Source of the DNA: Rubripirellula sp.
GTDB taxonomy: Bacteria > Planctomycetota > Planctomycetia > Pirellulales > Pirellulaceae
DNA length: 45,069 nt
Assembly: GCA_029245125.1 (NCBI GenBank)
Contig: JAQWPZ010000072.1
Span: 1-45,069, forward strand
Direction: 5' to 3'
Part shown: positions 32,604 through 42,370 of the stretch, piece by piece
How positions within the stretch are numbered: the stretch's first letter is position 1
How the letters are laid out: each line of letters opens with the position of its first letter
Made by a program: the position numbers and the translations under genes
Notes under the pieces: generated by a model
Databases searched by the model: none
What the model was told of the DNA's origin: nothing
Seen by the model: only the letters and a program-made list of their open reading frames with translations

Positions 32604-34379
32604 ATGAGCACCGCGAAAACCGCCTCCGAACCTCGACTCACCACAGGCGCCGACATCCTCGTGAAGTCACTCGTTGACCACGGCGTGGATGTTTTATTCG
32701 CTTATCCCGGCGGCTGCAGCATGCCGATGCACCAGGCACTGACCCGCTTCGGATCATCCATTCGCACTATTTTGCCCCGGCATGAGCAGGGCGGTGCTTT
32801 TGCGGCCCAAGGCTACGCCCGCAGCACCGGGAAAGTCGGTGTCGTGATGGCGACCAGCGGTCCCGGAGCAACCAACCTCGTCACCGCGATCGCAGATGCC
32901 AAGCTGGACAGTGTGCCACTGGTTTGCATTACCGGCCAAGTGCCCACCAAGGCGATCGGGAGCGATGCGTTTCAAGAAACACCGATGGTGGAAGTGTGCC
33001 GCGGCATCACCAAGCATCATTATTTGGTGACCAAAATTGCGGACCTACCGCGAATCATGAAAGAGGCGTTTTTCATCGCACAGAGCGGCCGGCCAGGCCC
33101 CGTGCTGGTTGACGTCCCCAAAGATGTCCAGCTCGGTGACTTGACCGATATCGACATGGATCCGCCAATGGATCTACCCGGCTATCGCCCAACACCACCA
33201 GCGATTGCCAGCGAAACGGTTCGTCAGATTGCGGCTGCGATCAAGTTGGCACGACGACCCGTCATCTACGCCGGCGGAGGCGTGATCACGGGCAGTGCAA
33301 GCGAAGAACTTCGAGAGTTTGTCACCAAAACCGGTATCCCTGCGACCACCACAGTCATGGGAATCGGAGCCATCCCACCCGAGCACGAACATTCACTCGA
33401 TTGGTTGGGGATGCACGGAGCTGCCTACGCTAATTATGCCGTTCGCGACTGCGATTTGCTGATTGCCTTGGGGGTTCGGTTCGATGATCGCGTCACTGGA
33501 AAAGTCGAAGCGTTCGCGAAGGATGCCAAAATCATCCACGTTGATATCGATGCATCCGAGCTGAACAAAAACAAAACAGCTCATGTCCCGGTCCGTGGGG
33601 ATGTCAAACAGGTGCTGACCGAGCTGAACAAAGTTGTTCAAAAACCAGAAATCTCGGAGTGGCAAAAACACTGCGAAGAACTGAAGGCGAAGTACCCGCT
33701 GAAATATGACGAGCAGTTCGATGGAATCCTGCAACAGCACGCCATCAAAGTGCTTAGCGATGTAACTGCCGAAATGGACACCTACATCACCGTCGGCGTT
33801 GGCCAGCACCAGATGTGGTCAGCTCAGTTCTACAAATTCCGCCGCCCACGCACATGGCTCAGCAGCAGCGGACTGGGAACCATGGGATTCGGGCTGCCCG
33901 CCGCCATGGGCGTGCAAGCAGCTCATCCCAATTCGTTGGTCGTCGACATTGACGGTGACGGTAGTTTCCAAATGAACATCCAGGAACTGGCAACTTGTTT
34001 TTGTGAAGAGCTGCCCGTGAAAGTGATGCTGCTGAACAACCAACACCTCGGCATGGTTGTCCAATGGGAAGACCGGTTCATGGGCCGCAACCGAGCCCAC
34101 ACCTACCTCGGTCCCATCCATCACGACGAAGCGAGTGGGGCGAGCAGTGCCGATCGATTCGAGTACGCCAAAGATCGCTATCCAGACTTCGTTCAAATCG
34201 CACGAGGCTACGGCTGTGACGCAGCCACGGTCCGCAAGAAGGCTGATCTGGAGGGCGCCATTCGAGAAATGATCCAATCGAAAAAGCCTTACGTCCTCGA
34301 TGTCGAAGTCCCATACCAAGAACATGTGCTGCCGATGATCCCCGGCGGCATGACGGTCGATGACATGATCCTCGACTAG
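32604..34379 (+). CDS. ilvB: Acetolactate synthase large subunit
   Basis: Condenses two pyruvate (or pyruvate plus 2-ketobutyrate) to acetohydroxy acids, the first committed step of branched-chain amino acid synthesis. The 591-residue cytosolic protein has the three ThDP-enzyme domains: N-terminal [16 protein letters not shown] and [15 protein letters not shown] (catalytic Glu), a middle domain with [11 protein letters not shown] and the FAD-binding region, and the C-terminal ThDP motif [15 protein letters not shown]...VMLLNN (GDG-x(n)-NN). C-terminal [18 protein letters not shown] is typical of biosynthetic ALS. No ilvN regulatory subunit or ilvC follows; the gene stands alone. No leader peptide or attenuator was recognised in the 219 bp upstream. 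The start at ATG 32604 lacks a strong Shine-Dalgarno. Confidence 0.95.
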   Translation: MSTAKTASEPRLTTGADILVKSLVDHGVDVLFAYPGGCSMPMHQALTRFGSSIRTILPRHEQGGAFAAQGYARSTGKVGVVMATSGPGATNLVTAIADAKLDSVPLVCITGQVPTKAIGSDAFQETPMVEVCRGITKHHYLVTKIADLPRIMKEAFFIAQSGRPGPVLVDVPKDVQLGDLTDIDMDPPMDLPGYRPTPPAIASETVRQIAAAIKLARRPVIYAGGGVITGSASEELREFVTKTGIPATTTVMGIGAIPPEHEHSLDWLGMHGAAYANYAVRDCDLLIALGVRFDDRVTGKVEAFAKDAKIIHVDIDASELNKNKTAHVPVRGDVKQVLTELNKVVQKPEISEWQKHCEELKAKYPLKYDEQFDGILQQHAIKVLSDVTAEMDTYITVGVGQHQMWSAQFYKFRRPRTWLSSSGLGTMGFGLPAAMGVQAAHPNSLVVDIDGDGSFQMNIQELATCFCEELPVKVMLLNNQHLGMVVQWEDRFMGRNRAHTYLGPIHHDEASGASSADRFEYAKDRYPDFVQIARGYGCDAATVRKKADLEGAIREMIQSKKPYVLDVEVPYQEHVLPMIPGGMTVDDMILD

Positions 34380-34458
34380 CAGGGTCAGATCTGCTGGATC
34401 AGATCCGCAAGGTCCCCAATCCGACGTTGACTCGCACCTCGGGGACCGATCCTCACTC

Positions 34459-34490
34459 AAGACCCGACTCGCAAGACCCGACTCGCAAGA
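34459..34490. repeat. 14-bp tandem repeat, 2.3 copies
   Basis: AAGACCCGACTCGC occurs at 34459-34472 and 34473-34486, followed by AAGA and a diverged remainder. It lies in the gap between ilvB and the convergent hydrolase gene. Confidence 0.93.
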
Positions 34491-34552
34491 TTCGATGCGG
34501 CAACGTGACCAGCGGTGCAGCGGATCTGTGATCGACCGCTGCACGGAGACGG

Positions 34553-35461
34553 TTACAGCACGTCGCGAAAGAATTCCAACAACTGCTTGCGTGTTTTGGG
34601 ATTGATGAACGTGACCATGTGCCCCTGACCGGTGACTTCCAGCATCCGACTGTCGATCCCCGCAGCAACTTGCGCTTGGTGAAAATCGCGGCTTTCCTTG
34701 ATCGGTACGATCAAATCTTTTTCGCCGTGGATGATTTGAGTCACCGGATCATTCTTGGAAACATGCGCGGCGGGTGATGCGGCTTGGTAAACCGCAGGCT
34801 TCTCACCGCGAGAGCCTCCCAGAAAGTAGCTCAGTGATTTGTTCTCTTTGGAGTACGAACGAAAATCACAGGGTGGTCCCCCCGCGCACACCGCACGGAT
34901 CGCCGGTAACTGTTTCCATTTCTGATCCTGAGCGTCCCAGCGACTTGCTGACGCCTGAACTTCAATCGGCTCGTCTGCCAATGAGGCAACGAGTGCAGAC
35001 AGATGACCACCGGCCGAATAACCAAACAATCCAAGCCGACTGAGATCCAGAGAAAGTCGTTTCGCATTCGCTTTGACCCACAACAATGCCTGCCGCACAT
35101 CGTCGACCTGTGCCGGAAATTTATGGGTCGGAGCCAATCGGTAGTTGATCGTCACGGCGACCATGCCATTTTCGGCCAACATTCGGGAGTAACCCTCCAA
35201 TGTCCATTTGTCGCCGCTGATCCACCCCCCTCCGTGAACCACAACGATCACGGGGTAGCCTGCTTCCGGTGCGGCTACCGTCGGCGAGTAGATATCACAC
35301 AATCCCGCGCGACCCTCGCTTTCGCAGTACCGCTGATCCTCCACCAAAGTCACCTTCTGAGCCGCCGCGGGCTCAACCGCGGCAAGGACCAGCAGCAGGC
35401 CAAGAACGAGGCGAGGATCTAGAACAAAACGTGGAACGAAATGAACAAATTCGGGCATCAT
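34553..35461 (-). CDS. Secreted alpha/beta hydrolase (BD-FAE / esterase-lipase type)
   Basis: From ATG 35461 the product is 302 residues with a signal peptide (RLVLGLLLVLAAVEPAAAQ). The open frame continues upstream to 35809, but that extension is Arg-rich with no domain. The hydrolase core shows the oxyanion-hole HGGGW motif in VIVVVHGGGWISGDKW (~70-85), nucleophile elbow G-Y-S-A-G-G (~148-153) in LFGYSAGGHLSALV, the acid Asp in HGEKDLIVPI (~248) and His in GQGHMVTFI (~280). This is the carboxylesterase/feruloyl-esterase-like family that cleaves ester groups; in planctomycetes these are usually exported for polysaccharide de-esterification, here inferred. It stands alone, convergent with ilvB. 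Confidence 0.85.
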   Translation of the reverse strand: MMPEFVHFVPRFVLDPRLVLGLLLVLAAVEPAAAQKVTLVEDQRYCESEGRAGLCDIYSPTVAAPEAGYPVIVVVHGGGWISGDKWTLEGYSRMLAENGMVAVTINYRLAPTHKFPAQVDDVRQALLWVKANAKRLSLDLSRLGLFGYSAGGHLSALVASLADEPIEVQASASRWDAQDQKWKQLPAIRAVCAGGPPCDFRSYSKENKSLSYFLGGSRGEKPAVYQAASPAAHVSKNDPVTQIIHGEKDLIVPIKESRDFHQAQVAAGIDSRMLEVTGQGHMVTFINPKTRKQLLEFFRDVL

Positions 35462-35841
35462 CGATATCAATCGCCGAGGCGTTCGTCGTGGATTTCTCGA
35501 AGTGTACCGCCCGCGGTTCGCGACGGACGGGATGCGATCGACAGGATCAAACCGACCGCCGCAACGCCCGTAGTCTACACGCCCAGAAAGGCCCTCCGAT
35601 TTGCGAGCCCAACGGATTTGCCACCCATCGCCCCATGAACGTGGCAATCTCGGTGACTCGGCTCTTCCGATTGATCCATTTCCGACGCATGTCTTGGCTT
35701 GCTCCTCGCCAAAAATCGCTGAAATTCGCTGTCGGTCGCCACTCGAAACTTCAGTCTGGCTCGGTTGGGGGAAACTTGGTCGCCCTCTATAATCGCCGGT
35801 GTCCATCAACTGAACGATCTCCCTCGATCCCGCCGAATTGC
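35462..35841. other. Divergent region upstream of ribBA
   Basis: These 380 bp separate the minus-strand hydrolase from ribBA. The ribBA frame is open all the way through, but its extra residues are basic and featureless, so I treat it as non-coding. I looked for the conserved blocks of an FMN riboswitch upstream of ribBA and did not find them. Confidence 0.5.
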
Positions 35842-37053
35842 ATGACTATTGAATTGAACACCGTTCCGGAAGCGGTCCAGGCAATCCGGAAGGGTGAGGT
35901 CGTGATTGTTGTGGACGCCGAGGAACGGGAAAATGAAGGCGATTTCATCTGCGCCGCTGAGAAAGCGACCCCCGAACTTGTCAACTTTATTTTGTCAGGG
36001 CGAGGCCAACTGTGCGTTTCGGTACTTCCCGAAACGGCAAAACGATTGGAATTGAGCCCGGTCGTCGCCCAAAACGACGCTCCCCTGAAAACAGCTTTCT
36101 TAACTCCAATCGACATCAGCACCGCCAAAACCGGGATCACCGCCGCTGAACGAAGCGAAACCATTCAGCGGATCGCTTCGGCTGAATGTAAATCTGAAGA
36201 TTTTGTACGCCCCGGCCACGTTTACCCACTCCTCGCCAAGCAGGGCGGTGTCTTGCGTCGGGCCGGGCATACCGAGGCCGCGGTCGACTTGGCACGGATG
36301 GCGGGACTCGCCCCTGCAGCGGCACTCTGTGAAATCCTGAACGAGTCGGGCGATCGTGCCTCGCGACAAGATCTGGCTAACATCGCGGAAAAGCACCAAC
36401 TCAAGATCATCAGCATCGAGCAATTGATTGCCCACCGTCGTGTGAGCGAAAAGTTGGTCAGTCGCGCTGCCGAAGCCCGGTTGCCCACGACGCACGGTGA
36501 CTTCACCGTCATCGTTTACGAAGTCCAGTACGAGAGCCAAGAACCGATCGCCTTGGTCTACGGAGACCTGACGAAACCGGGGATGCCCCCCTTGGTTCGA
36601 ATGCACAGCAGTTGCTTCACTGGAGACTTGATCTCATCGCTGCGGTGTGACTGCGGTGATCAATTGAACATGGCCCTGCGGATGATCAGTGGCGAAGGCC
36701 GAGGTGCGTTGGTCTACCTGCCACAAGAAGGACGCGGGATCGGGTTGGCACAAAAAATCAGAGCCTACGCGTTGCAAGATGATGGAATGGACACCGTTGA
36801 AGCCAACCATGCACTTGGCTTCAAAGCCGACATGCGAGATTACGGGATTGGATTGCAAATCCTGAAAGATCTCGGCTTGAGCGAAGTTCGGCTGCTGACC
36901 AACAATCCAAAAAAGACAGAGGCATTCAACCTGCGTGGGTTTGACCTGCAGGTCGCCGACCAAGTACCGATTGTGCCCCCCGCCAACGAGCACAACCAAC
37001 GCTATCTCGAAACGAAACGCGCCAAAATGGGCCACGAACTACCAGAACTTTAG
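35842..37053 (+). CDS. ribBA: Bifunctional DHBP synthase / GTP cyclohydrolase II (RibBA)
   Basis: Makes both precursors of riboflavin: 3,4-dihydroxy-2-butanone 4-phosphate from ribulose 5-phosphate (N-terminal half) and the pyrimidine precursor from GTP (C-terminal half). From ATG 35842 the product is 403 residues, normal for the fusion. The RibB half shows VVDAEERENEGDF (acidic active-site loop), FVRPGHVYPL and GHTEAAVDLARMAGL; the RibA half shows VRMHSSCFTGDL, the zinc cysteines in S-S-C-F...L-R-C-D-C-GD, YLPQEGRGIGLAQKI and RLLTNNPKK. The frame stays open upstream but without homology, which fixes this start. No other rib gene adjoins it; no Shine-Dalgarno is evident. Confidence 0.95.
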   Translation: MTIELNTVPEAVQAIRKGEVVIVVDAEERENEGDFICAAEKATPELVNFILSGRGQLCVSVLPETAKRLELSPVVAQNDAPLKTAFLTPIDISTAKTGITAAERSETIQRIASAECKSEDFVRPGHVYPLLAKQGGVLRRAGHTEAAVDLARMAGLAPAAALCEILNESGDRASRQDLANIAEKHQLKIISIEQLIAHRRVSEKLVSRAAEARLPTTHGDFTVIVYEVQYESQEPIALVYGDLTKPGMPPLVRMHSSCFTGDLISSLRCDCGDQLNMALRMISGEGRGALVYLPQEGRGIGLAQKIRAYALQDDGMDTVEANHALGFKADMRDYGIGLQILKDLGLSEVRLLTNNPKKTEAFNLRGFDLQVADQVPIVPPANEHNQRYLETKRAKMGHELPEL

Positions 37054-37162
37054 CAACCGGCAGACTGCATTGGATCAGTGAGAACGAGCTTCGCCTTTGA
37101 TTAGGTGGTTCCGACGGTTGTCTCTGACCGGACTGTAAGAAGACCGGATTTCAGAAAATAAC

Positions 37163-37183
37163 TGGGTCCAAAAGACAGACCCA
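37163..37183 (+). terminator. Weak hairpin downstream of ribBA
   Basis: TGGGTC (37163-37168) and GACCCA (37178-37183) pair across a 9-base loop, about 110 bp after the ribBA stop. The T-containing run that follows (TGTTTTAC) is interrupted. It is a tentative terminator. Confidence 0.25.
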
Positions 37184-37221
37184 ATAAACCTGTTTTACTC
37201 GCGTCTGACCGAGGTTAGCAG

Positions 37222-37272
37222 GTGACCGCGGCCGGGTAGTGACCGAGGCCGGGTAGTGATCGAGGTCAGCTG
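37222..37272. repeat. 17-bp tandem repeat, about 3 copies
   Basis: GTGACCGCGGCCGGGTA (37222-37238) and GTGACCGAGGCCGGGTA (37239-37255) are followed by the diverged GTGATCGAGGTCAGCTG (37256-37272). A further relic, TGACCGAGGTTAGCAG, precedes it. The array ends 44 bp before the tyrA start. Confidence 0.88.
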
Positions 37273-37316
37273 GCATTGATACCTTCCTGTTGACCCTCCG
37301 AAAATGGAATGACGCG

Positions 37317-38174
37317 ATGCAGGACAATCCTAACCAGTGGCCCCACCGAATCGGCATCTTGGGCGTTGGATTGCTGGGCGGTAGTGCTGCCTTAGCACTT
37401 CGCCGCCGCTGCCCGCAAACTGAATTCGCAGGCCTTACCCGCAGCGAAACAACAGCCAAACGCCTCGTCGAAGCGGGCATCGTCGACCGGGCATCTCAGT
37501 CGGTCGAAGAGGTTTGTCGCGATTGCGATGCCGTGATTGTTGCCGCGCCGGTCGATCGAATTGCCTCGCTGGTGGTTCGTGCGGCCGAAATCACCGGCCC
37601 CGACTGCCTGATTACCGACGTGGGCAGCACCAAAGCGAAAATCGTCAATGCGATCGCCGACCACCCGCAAGACGAAACCAAATTTGTCGGGGCTCATCCG
37701 ATTGCCGGCTCCGAAAAAACCGGGGCTGAGCATGCGACGGCCGACCTAATGGACGACAAACTGATCATTTTGACCCCCAGCCCACGAACACCCCCTGAAC
37801 AATTGCAACGGGCAGTGAATTTTTGGGAATTGACCGGCGGGATGATCAAACAAATGTCCGCCCAGGAGCACGATACCCACTTGGCATCAGTCAGCCACGT
37901 GCCACACTTGGTGTCCGCACTGGTTGCCAAATTACCGGCCCATGACGCTCGACCGTTGGTGGGCAGCGGATGGCAGGACATCACACGGGTCGCCGCTGGC
38001 GATCCTGAGATGTGGACTGCGATCTGCCAGGAGAATCGGGAAGCCATTATTCATGAGCTGGAACGATTCTCGACGGAACTGGATCAACTCAGGCAATTAA
38101 TTGGTCGCCCCGACAGCGATCAACTGAAAGCCTGGTTGGCGGAAGCGAAACAATTGAAGCACCAATCGATGTGA
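37317..38174 (+). CDS. tyrA: Prephenate dehydrogenase (TyrA)
   Basis: Oxidatively decarboxylates prephenate (or arogenate) to 4-hydroxyphenylpyruvate (or tyrosine) using NAD(P)+. From ATG 37317 the product is 285 residues: an N-terminal Rossmann fold with GILGVGLLGGSAALAL (GxGxxG), TDVGSTKAKIV (~100-110), the substrate-binding block KFVGAHPIAGSEKTG (~125-139, with the conserved His) and ASVSHVPHLVSALV with SGWQDITRVAAGDPEMW in the helical dimerisation domain. No ACT regulatory domain and no chorismate mutase are fused. A TTG at 37290 would add nine residues. purL follows after 15 bp, so the two are likely co-transcribed. Confidence 0.93.
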   Translation: MQDNPNQWPHRIGILGVGLLGGSAALALRRRCPQTEFAGLTRSETTAKRLVEAGIVDRASQSVEEVCRDCDAVIVAAPVDRIASLVVRAAEITGPDCLITDVGSTKAKIVNAIADHPQDETKFVGAHPIAGSEKTGAEHATADLMDDKLIILTPSPRTPPEQLQRAVNFWELTGGMIKQMSAQEHDTHLASVSHVPHLVSALVAKLPAHDARPLVGSGWQDITRVAAGDPEMWTAICQENREAIIHELERFSTELDQLRQLIGRPDSDQLKAWLAEAKQLKHQSM

Positions 38175-38189
38175 ATCAGGACTGACACC

Positions 38190-41129
38190 ATGCCGCTTTG
38201 GCAAATCGACATCTATCCCGCCGACAGCCAGATCGACCGGGAAGCTGCCCGCACCTCCGAGGAGATCGCCGAGCTTGGCCTCGGTGATCGTGTTCCGGTT
38301 TCGTTTGCCCGCAGCTTTTTGGTGCAGGGCGAGTTTGCGCTCGACGAAGCGAGTCGATTAGCAGAAACGCTGCTCTGTGACTCGGTAACCGAACGTTCCG
38401 TCGTCGCGATCGCCGGCCAGGATACCTTGCTCGAACCGCCCGGCGATCAATCGACACTCGTGCACGTACTGCCAAAACCTGGTGTGATGGACCCGGTCGC
38501 CGCCAGCACGGTTGGTGCGGCGCAAGACGCCGGATTTGACGTGGCTGCAGTCCGCACGATGCGAAAATATTGGCTCGGCGAAATCGACGAGACCACCCTT
38601 CACGCGATCTGCCGAAGAGCCCTGAGCAATGACGCCATTGAACAGGTCGTGGTTGGTCCGCTGGAAATCGACCAGCTCGACATCGGCACACCATCGACGT
38701 TCCAATTGATTACCGTCCCGATTCGTCAACTCGATGACGAAGGTCTAGATCGCCTCTCTCGCGAGGGGCAGCTGTACCTCACTCTGGTCGAGATGCAAAC
38801 CATCCGATCGCACTTCGAATCACTTGGCCGCGACCCGACCGACATCGAACTGGAATCCGTCGCGCAGACCTGGTCGGAACATTGCAGCCACAAGACACTC
38901 GCCGGTCGGATTCATTACCGCGGACCTAGCAGCGACGGCACCCCCGGTGGCGACGAGCGTCAGTATGACAACATGCTGAAAGAAACGATCTTCGCAGCGA
39001 CACAAACCATTCGGAAATGCCTTGGCGACGATGATTGGTGCGTCTCGGTTTTCAAAGACAATGCAGGTGTCGTCAAATTTGATGACGAATTTCATGCCTG
39101 CTTCAAAGTCGAAACCCATAACCATCCTTCCGCACTTGAACCTTACGGCGGTGCCAATACCGGCATCGGTGGTGTGATCCGTGATCCGATGGGAACGGGT
39201 ATGGGCGCAAAACCAGTCTGCAACACAGACGTGTTTTGCTTTGCTCCCCCCGACACTCCGGCCGACTCACTGCCGCCCGGCGTCTTGCACCCGCGACGGG
39301 TGATTAAAGGTGTCGTCTCGGGTGTCCGCGACTACGGCAACCGGATGGGAATCCCAACCGTCAACGGAGCGGTCTACTTCGACCGTCGATACCTCGGCAA
39401 CCCGCTGGTCTATTGCGGCAACGCCGGCATGATCCCGGTCGGCATGGAGGAAAAACAGGTTGAACCAGATGATCTGATCGTTGCCATCGGTGGTCGCACC
39501 GGACGAGATGGAATCCATGGGGCAACCTTCAGTTCCGCCGAACTCACCAGTGAATCAGAATCCCTCTCCGGTGGAGCAGTCCAAATCGGGAATGCGATCA
39601 CTGAAAAAATGGTTTTAGATGTATTGATGCAGGCACGCGATCGCGGCTTATTCAATGCCGTGACTGATTGCGGCGCAGGCGGCTTCTCCAGCGCCGTCGG
39701 CGAGATGGGTGAAGAGGTCGGAGCGGAGGTCTGGCTCGAAAAGGCACCGCTTAAATACGAGGGTTTGACCTACACCGAAATTTGGATCTCCGAGGCCCAA
39801 GAGCGAATGGTGCTGGCCGTCCCACAAAAATCCTGGCAAGAACTCCGCGAACTCTGCGAAAGCGAAGGGGTCGATGCCGCAATCCTCGGTCGCTTCACCC
39901 CCACCGGGCGACTTCACCTGACGTTCAATGGGCAAACTGTCGGTGATCTCGCCATGCAATTTCTGCATGATGGGCGGCCTCCCGTGATTCGTGATGCCGT
40001 GTACACCCCGGAGCCATCCAAACAACTGAATGCCGGATCGCTTTCGCCTGCGGACCATCGCCAAACCTTGCTGGACGTGCTTGCCTGCCACAATGTTGCC
40101 AGCAAACACTGGATCATCCGGCAGTACGACCACGAGGTACAAGGCGGCAGCGTCGTCAAACCTTTGGTCGGTCCGCAATGTGACGGTCCCGGTGATGCCT
40201 CAGTCATCCGCCCGCTTCTGCAAAGCCAACGTGGCTTGGTCATGTCATGTGGAATGAATCCCCACTACGGCGACTTCGACACCTACCACATGGCGACCTC
40301 GGCCATTGATGAAGCGATGCGAAACGCCGTTGCCGTCGGCGCCGATCCAGACCGGGTCGCCATCCTCGATAATTTTTGCTGGGGATACACCGATCGGGCC
40401 GAAACACTCGGATCACTCGTCCGAGCTGCCATTGCCTGCCAAGACATGGCGGTAGCACTCGGTACGCCTTTCATCAGCGGAAAAGACAGCTTGAACAACG
40501 AGTTCAGCTACGAAGACGAAACAGGTGACCGGCAAACAATTTCGATCCCGCCCAGCCTGCTGATCAGTGCGATGGGACAAATCGACGACGTGTCGCTGGC
40601 GATCACCATGGACGCGAAGCGGGCGGGTGACGTCGTGTGGTTGGTCGGTGAAACGAAAAACGAACTCGGCGGCTCACATCTCGCTCTCGTCCGAGAACTG
40701 GACGGCGGAGAGGTCCCGCAGGTCGACTTCAATCGTGCGAAAGCGACCTTCCAGGCAATTCACCAAGCGATATCCAAACGCCTCATCCGATCCTGTCACG
40801 ACCTCAGTGAAGGTGGCCTCGCCGTCGCTGCCACTGAGATGGCGATGGCAGGAGGACTGGGAATGAACCTCGACGTTCACGAGATGGCCGGCGATCTCTC
40901 CTCGACCCAAGCCTTATTCAGTGAGTCAAATACCCGGTTTTTGGTCGAATCGACCCCCGAAGCGGCGGAGCAATTCAAGCAATTGGTCGAGCAAGCGGGT
41001 GTTCCTATTTTCCGGTTGGGTACAATCGAAGGGGCCGACCAGATGTCGATAGCCCGCGACGGTGATCCGATCTTGGAAGTTGATCTCGCGGATGCGAAAT
41101 CCGCCTGGACAGCGCCGTTGGATTGGTAG
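38190..41129 (+). CDS. purL: Phosphoribosylformylglycinamidine synthase II with N-terminal PurS-like domains
   Basis: Fourth step of purine synthesis: converts FGAR, glutamine-derived ammonia and ATP to FGAM. The 979-residue protein is longer than small PurL (~740) and shorter than the ~1300-residue enzyme that has its own glutaminase. The first ~150 residues hold two PurS-like units: [14 protein letters not shown]...FLVQGEF and [17 protein letters not shown] with [10 protein letters not shown]. The synthetase core follows, with [10 protein letters not shown] (signature His), a [20 protein letters not shown] block, [20 protein letters not shown] and the second half from [12 protein letters not shown] to [19 protein letters not shown]. 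No glutaminase (PurQ) domain is present at the C-terminus, so a separate PurQ is expected elsewhere. CAGGA precedes ATG 38190 by several bases. Confidence 0.95.
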   Translation: MPLWQIDIYPADSQIDREAARTSEEIAELGLGDRVPVSFARSFLVQGEFALDEASRLAETLLCDSVTERSVVAIAGQDTLLEPPGDQSTLVHVLPKPGVMDPVAASTVGAAQDAGFDVAAVRTMRKYWLGEIDETTLHAICRRALSNDAIEQVVVGPLEIDQLDIGTPSTFQLITVPIRQLDDEGLDRLSREGQLYLTLVEMQTIRSHFESLGRDPTDIELESVAQTWSEHCSHKTLAGRIHYRGPSSDGTPGGDERQYDNMLKETIFAATQTIRKCLGDDDWCVSVFKDNAGVVKFDDEFHACFKVETHNHPSALEPYGGANTGIGGVIRDPMGTGMGAKPVCNTDVFCFAPPDTPADSLPPGVLHPRRVIKGVVSGVRDYGNRMGIPTVNGAVYFDRRYLGNPLVYCGNAGMIPVGMEEKQVEPDDLIVAIGGRTGRDGIHGATFSSAELTSESESLSGGAVQIGNAITEKMVLDVLMQARDRGLFNAVTDCGAGGFSSAVGEMGEEVGAEVWLEKAPLKYEGLTYTEIWISEAQERMVLAVPQKSWQELRELCESEGVDAAILGRFTPTGRLHLTFNGQTVGDLAMQFLHDGRPPVIRDAVYTPEPSKQLNAGSLSPADHRQTLLDVLACHNVASKHWIIRQYDHEVQGGSVVKPLVGPQCDGPGDASVIRPLLQSQRGLVMSCGMNPHYGDFDTYHMATSAIDEAMRNAVAVGADPDRVAILDNFCWGYTDRAETLGSLVRAAIACQDMAVALGTPFISGKDSLNNEFSYEDETGDRQTISIPPSLLISAMGQIDDVSLAITMDAKRAGDVVWLVGETKNELGGSHLALVRELDGGEVPQVDFNRAKATFQAIHQAISKRLIRSCHDLSEGGLAVAATEMAMAGGLGMNLDVHEMAGDLSSTQALFSESNTRFLVESTPEAAEQFKQLVEQAGVPIFRLGTIEGADQMSIARDGDPILEVDLADAKSAWTAPLDW

Positions 41130-41166
41130 ACCACAGAAACCATTTTTTTCAGCTCAGCCCGCTTCG

Positions 41167-42165
41167 ATGATCTCAGCAGTCAATAACAACACGTCGACCG
41201 TCGTCGTCTCCCAAGGTCAATCCCGTAATCCGCAAAAACGAGCGATCGAAAAAGCGATCGCCGATGCGGTCGGACAGATTGAGGGAGTCGATGTCCTAGT
41301 CGTCCCGCACCTCTATGACCTGCCAAAGTCGAGCGAATCGTTTGCGCTGCTCTCGGCGATCGAACATGATCTGATTGTGGTCTCCTGGATCTTTTCTCGG
41401 GCTGCCCACTGGGTACTCGACCGAAATGGGATCCAAGGACAAATCGGGGAGGTGCTGCTAGGTCAGCTCGGCGACGAAGACGAAGGGGACAAACCCGCCG
41501 ACGATTCCCCACCTGCGGACGAGCGTCAAGTCGATCACGTGACCGACCTGTTTCCCCGACCCGAACGCAACATTTCATGTCTCGACCTGAAAGTTGCGAA
41601 CGATGCAGACACATTTGTTAATGAGATTCGTCGGCTTCTTGGCATCCAAGAAGAAAACACCAGCCTGCCCGTGATCGGCGGATCAATTCGCCAAGTCGAT
41701 GAACAGACCGGGCGTCGCTGGTACCCCGTGATCGACTTTGATCGCTGCACCAACTGCATGGAATGCGTCGATTTCTGCCTCTTCGGCGTCTACGGTGTTG
41801 ATCAAGGCGAAAATATTCTTGTCGAACAGCCTGACAACTGCCGTAAGGGCTGCCCGGCATGCAGTCGGGTTTGCCCCGAAAATGCCATCATCTTTCCTCA
41901 ACACAAAGCGCCCGCCATCGCCGGCGCTGAAACGGAGGGGGATGAAGGATTCAAAATTGACCTCTCGCAGCTTTTCGGCGCGCCGACCAAGGACGATGAT
42001 CCAATTGCGACCGCCGCAAGAGAACGCGATGAACAATTATTGCTGGCCGGTCGTGACGCGATCGGGATCAACGACCAGCTCAAAAAAAGGCAAATTGATA
42101 ATGCCAACCAGCCCAAAGATCAGCTCGACGAATTGATCGATTCGCTCGATGCGTTTGACTTGTAA
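41167..42165 (+). CDS. Ferredoxin-like protein with two 4Fe-4S clusters
   Basis: From ATG 41167 the product is 332 residues; the frame is open back to 41062 but that part overlaps purL. The first ~90 residues (VVVSQGQSRNPQKRAIEKAI...VVPHLYDLPKSSES) form an alpha/beta segment that weakly recalls CbiX/sirohydrochlorin-chelatase-like folds. A ferredoxin module lies around residues 190-255: C-T-N-C-M-E-C-V-D-F-C and C-R-K-G-C-P-A-C-S-R-V-C-P, enough cysteines for two 4Fe-4S clusters (one of the CxxxCxxCxxxCP spacing). The C-terminus is Asp/Glu/Gln-rich. It follows purL by 37 bp and may be co-transcribed with tyrA-purL; its electron-transfer partner is unknown. A strong 9-bp hairpin 27 bp after the stop probably closes the operon. 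Confidence 0.82.
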   Translation: MISAVNNNTSTVVVSQGQSRNPQKRAIEKAIADAVGQIEGVDVLVVPHLYDLPKSSESFALLSAIEHDLIVVSWIFSRAAHWVLDRNGIQGQIGEVLLGQLGDEDEGDKPADDSPPADERQVDHVTDLFPRPERNISCLDLKVANDADTFVNEIRRLLGIQEENTSLPVIGGSIRQVDEQTGRRWYPVIDFDRCTNCMECVDFCLFGVYGVDQGENILVEQPDNCRKGCPACSRVCPENAIIFPQHKAPAIAGAETEGDEGFKIDLSQLFGAPTKDDDPIATAARERDEQLLLAGRDAIGINDQLKKRQIDNANQPKDQLDELIDSLDAFDL

Positions 42166-42191
42166 AGTGGGCTGAGCAGTTCGCCGGCGAG

Positions 42192-42214
42192 TCGCCAAAA
42201 GAAATTTGGCGACC
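42192..42214 (+). terminator. 9-bp perfect stem-loop after the ferredoxin gene
   Basis: GTCGCCAAA (42192-42200) pairs exactly with TTTGGCGAC (42206-42214) around the loop AGAAA, 27 bp after the stop of the preceding gene. A G-run rather than a T-run follows, so it is hairpin-only, as is common in planctomycetes. Confidence 0.6.
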
Positions 42215-42370
42215 AGGGGGGAGGGCTTGGTGACCAATCACTCAGCATCTCGTCAGCAAATCAGGCTTGCTGAGGGACACTTACCACAGCGACTACCGCA
42301 AACTCCAATGAAGTTCCGCGGCTCGACATCCGATAGCAGAGGGTAGGTGTAACCCTTATCGGAGCCTGAA

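Noticed and set aside
33819..34544. Minus-strand 241-codon frame antisense to ilvB
   Set aside because: It is an antisense shadow of the highly conserved ilvB C-terminal half, with no recognisable protein features of its own.
35462..35809. N-terminal extension of the secreted hydrolase
   Set aside because: It has no domain, is Arg-rich and precedes a good signal peptide, which should be at the N-terminus.
35269..35841. Long N-terminal extension of ribBA
   Set aside because: The extra ~190 residues are basic and featureless and overlap the divergent hydrolase gene; ribBA homology starts at ATG 35842.
35462..35841. FMN riboswitch upstream of ribBA
   Set aside because: The conserved RFN blocks are not present.
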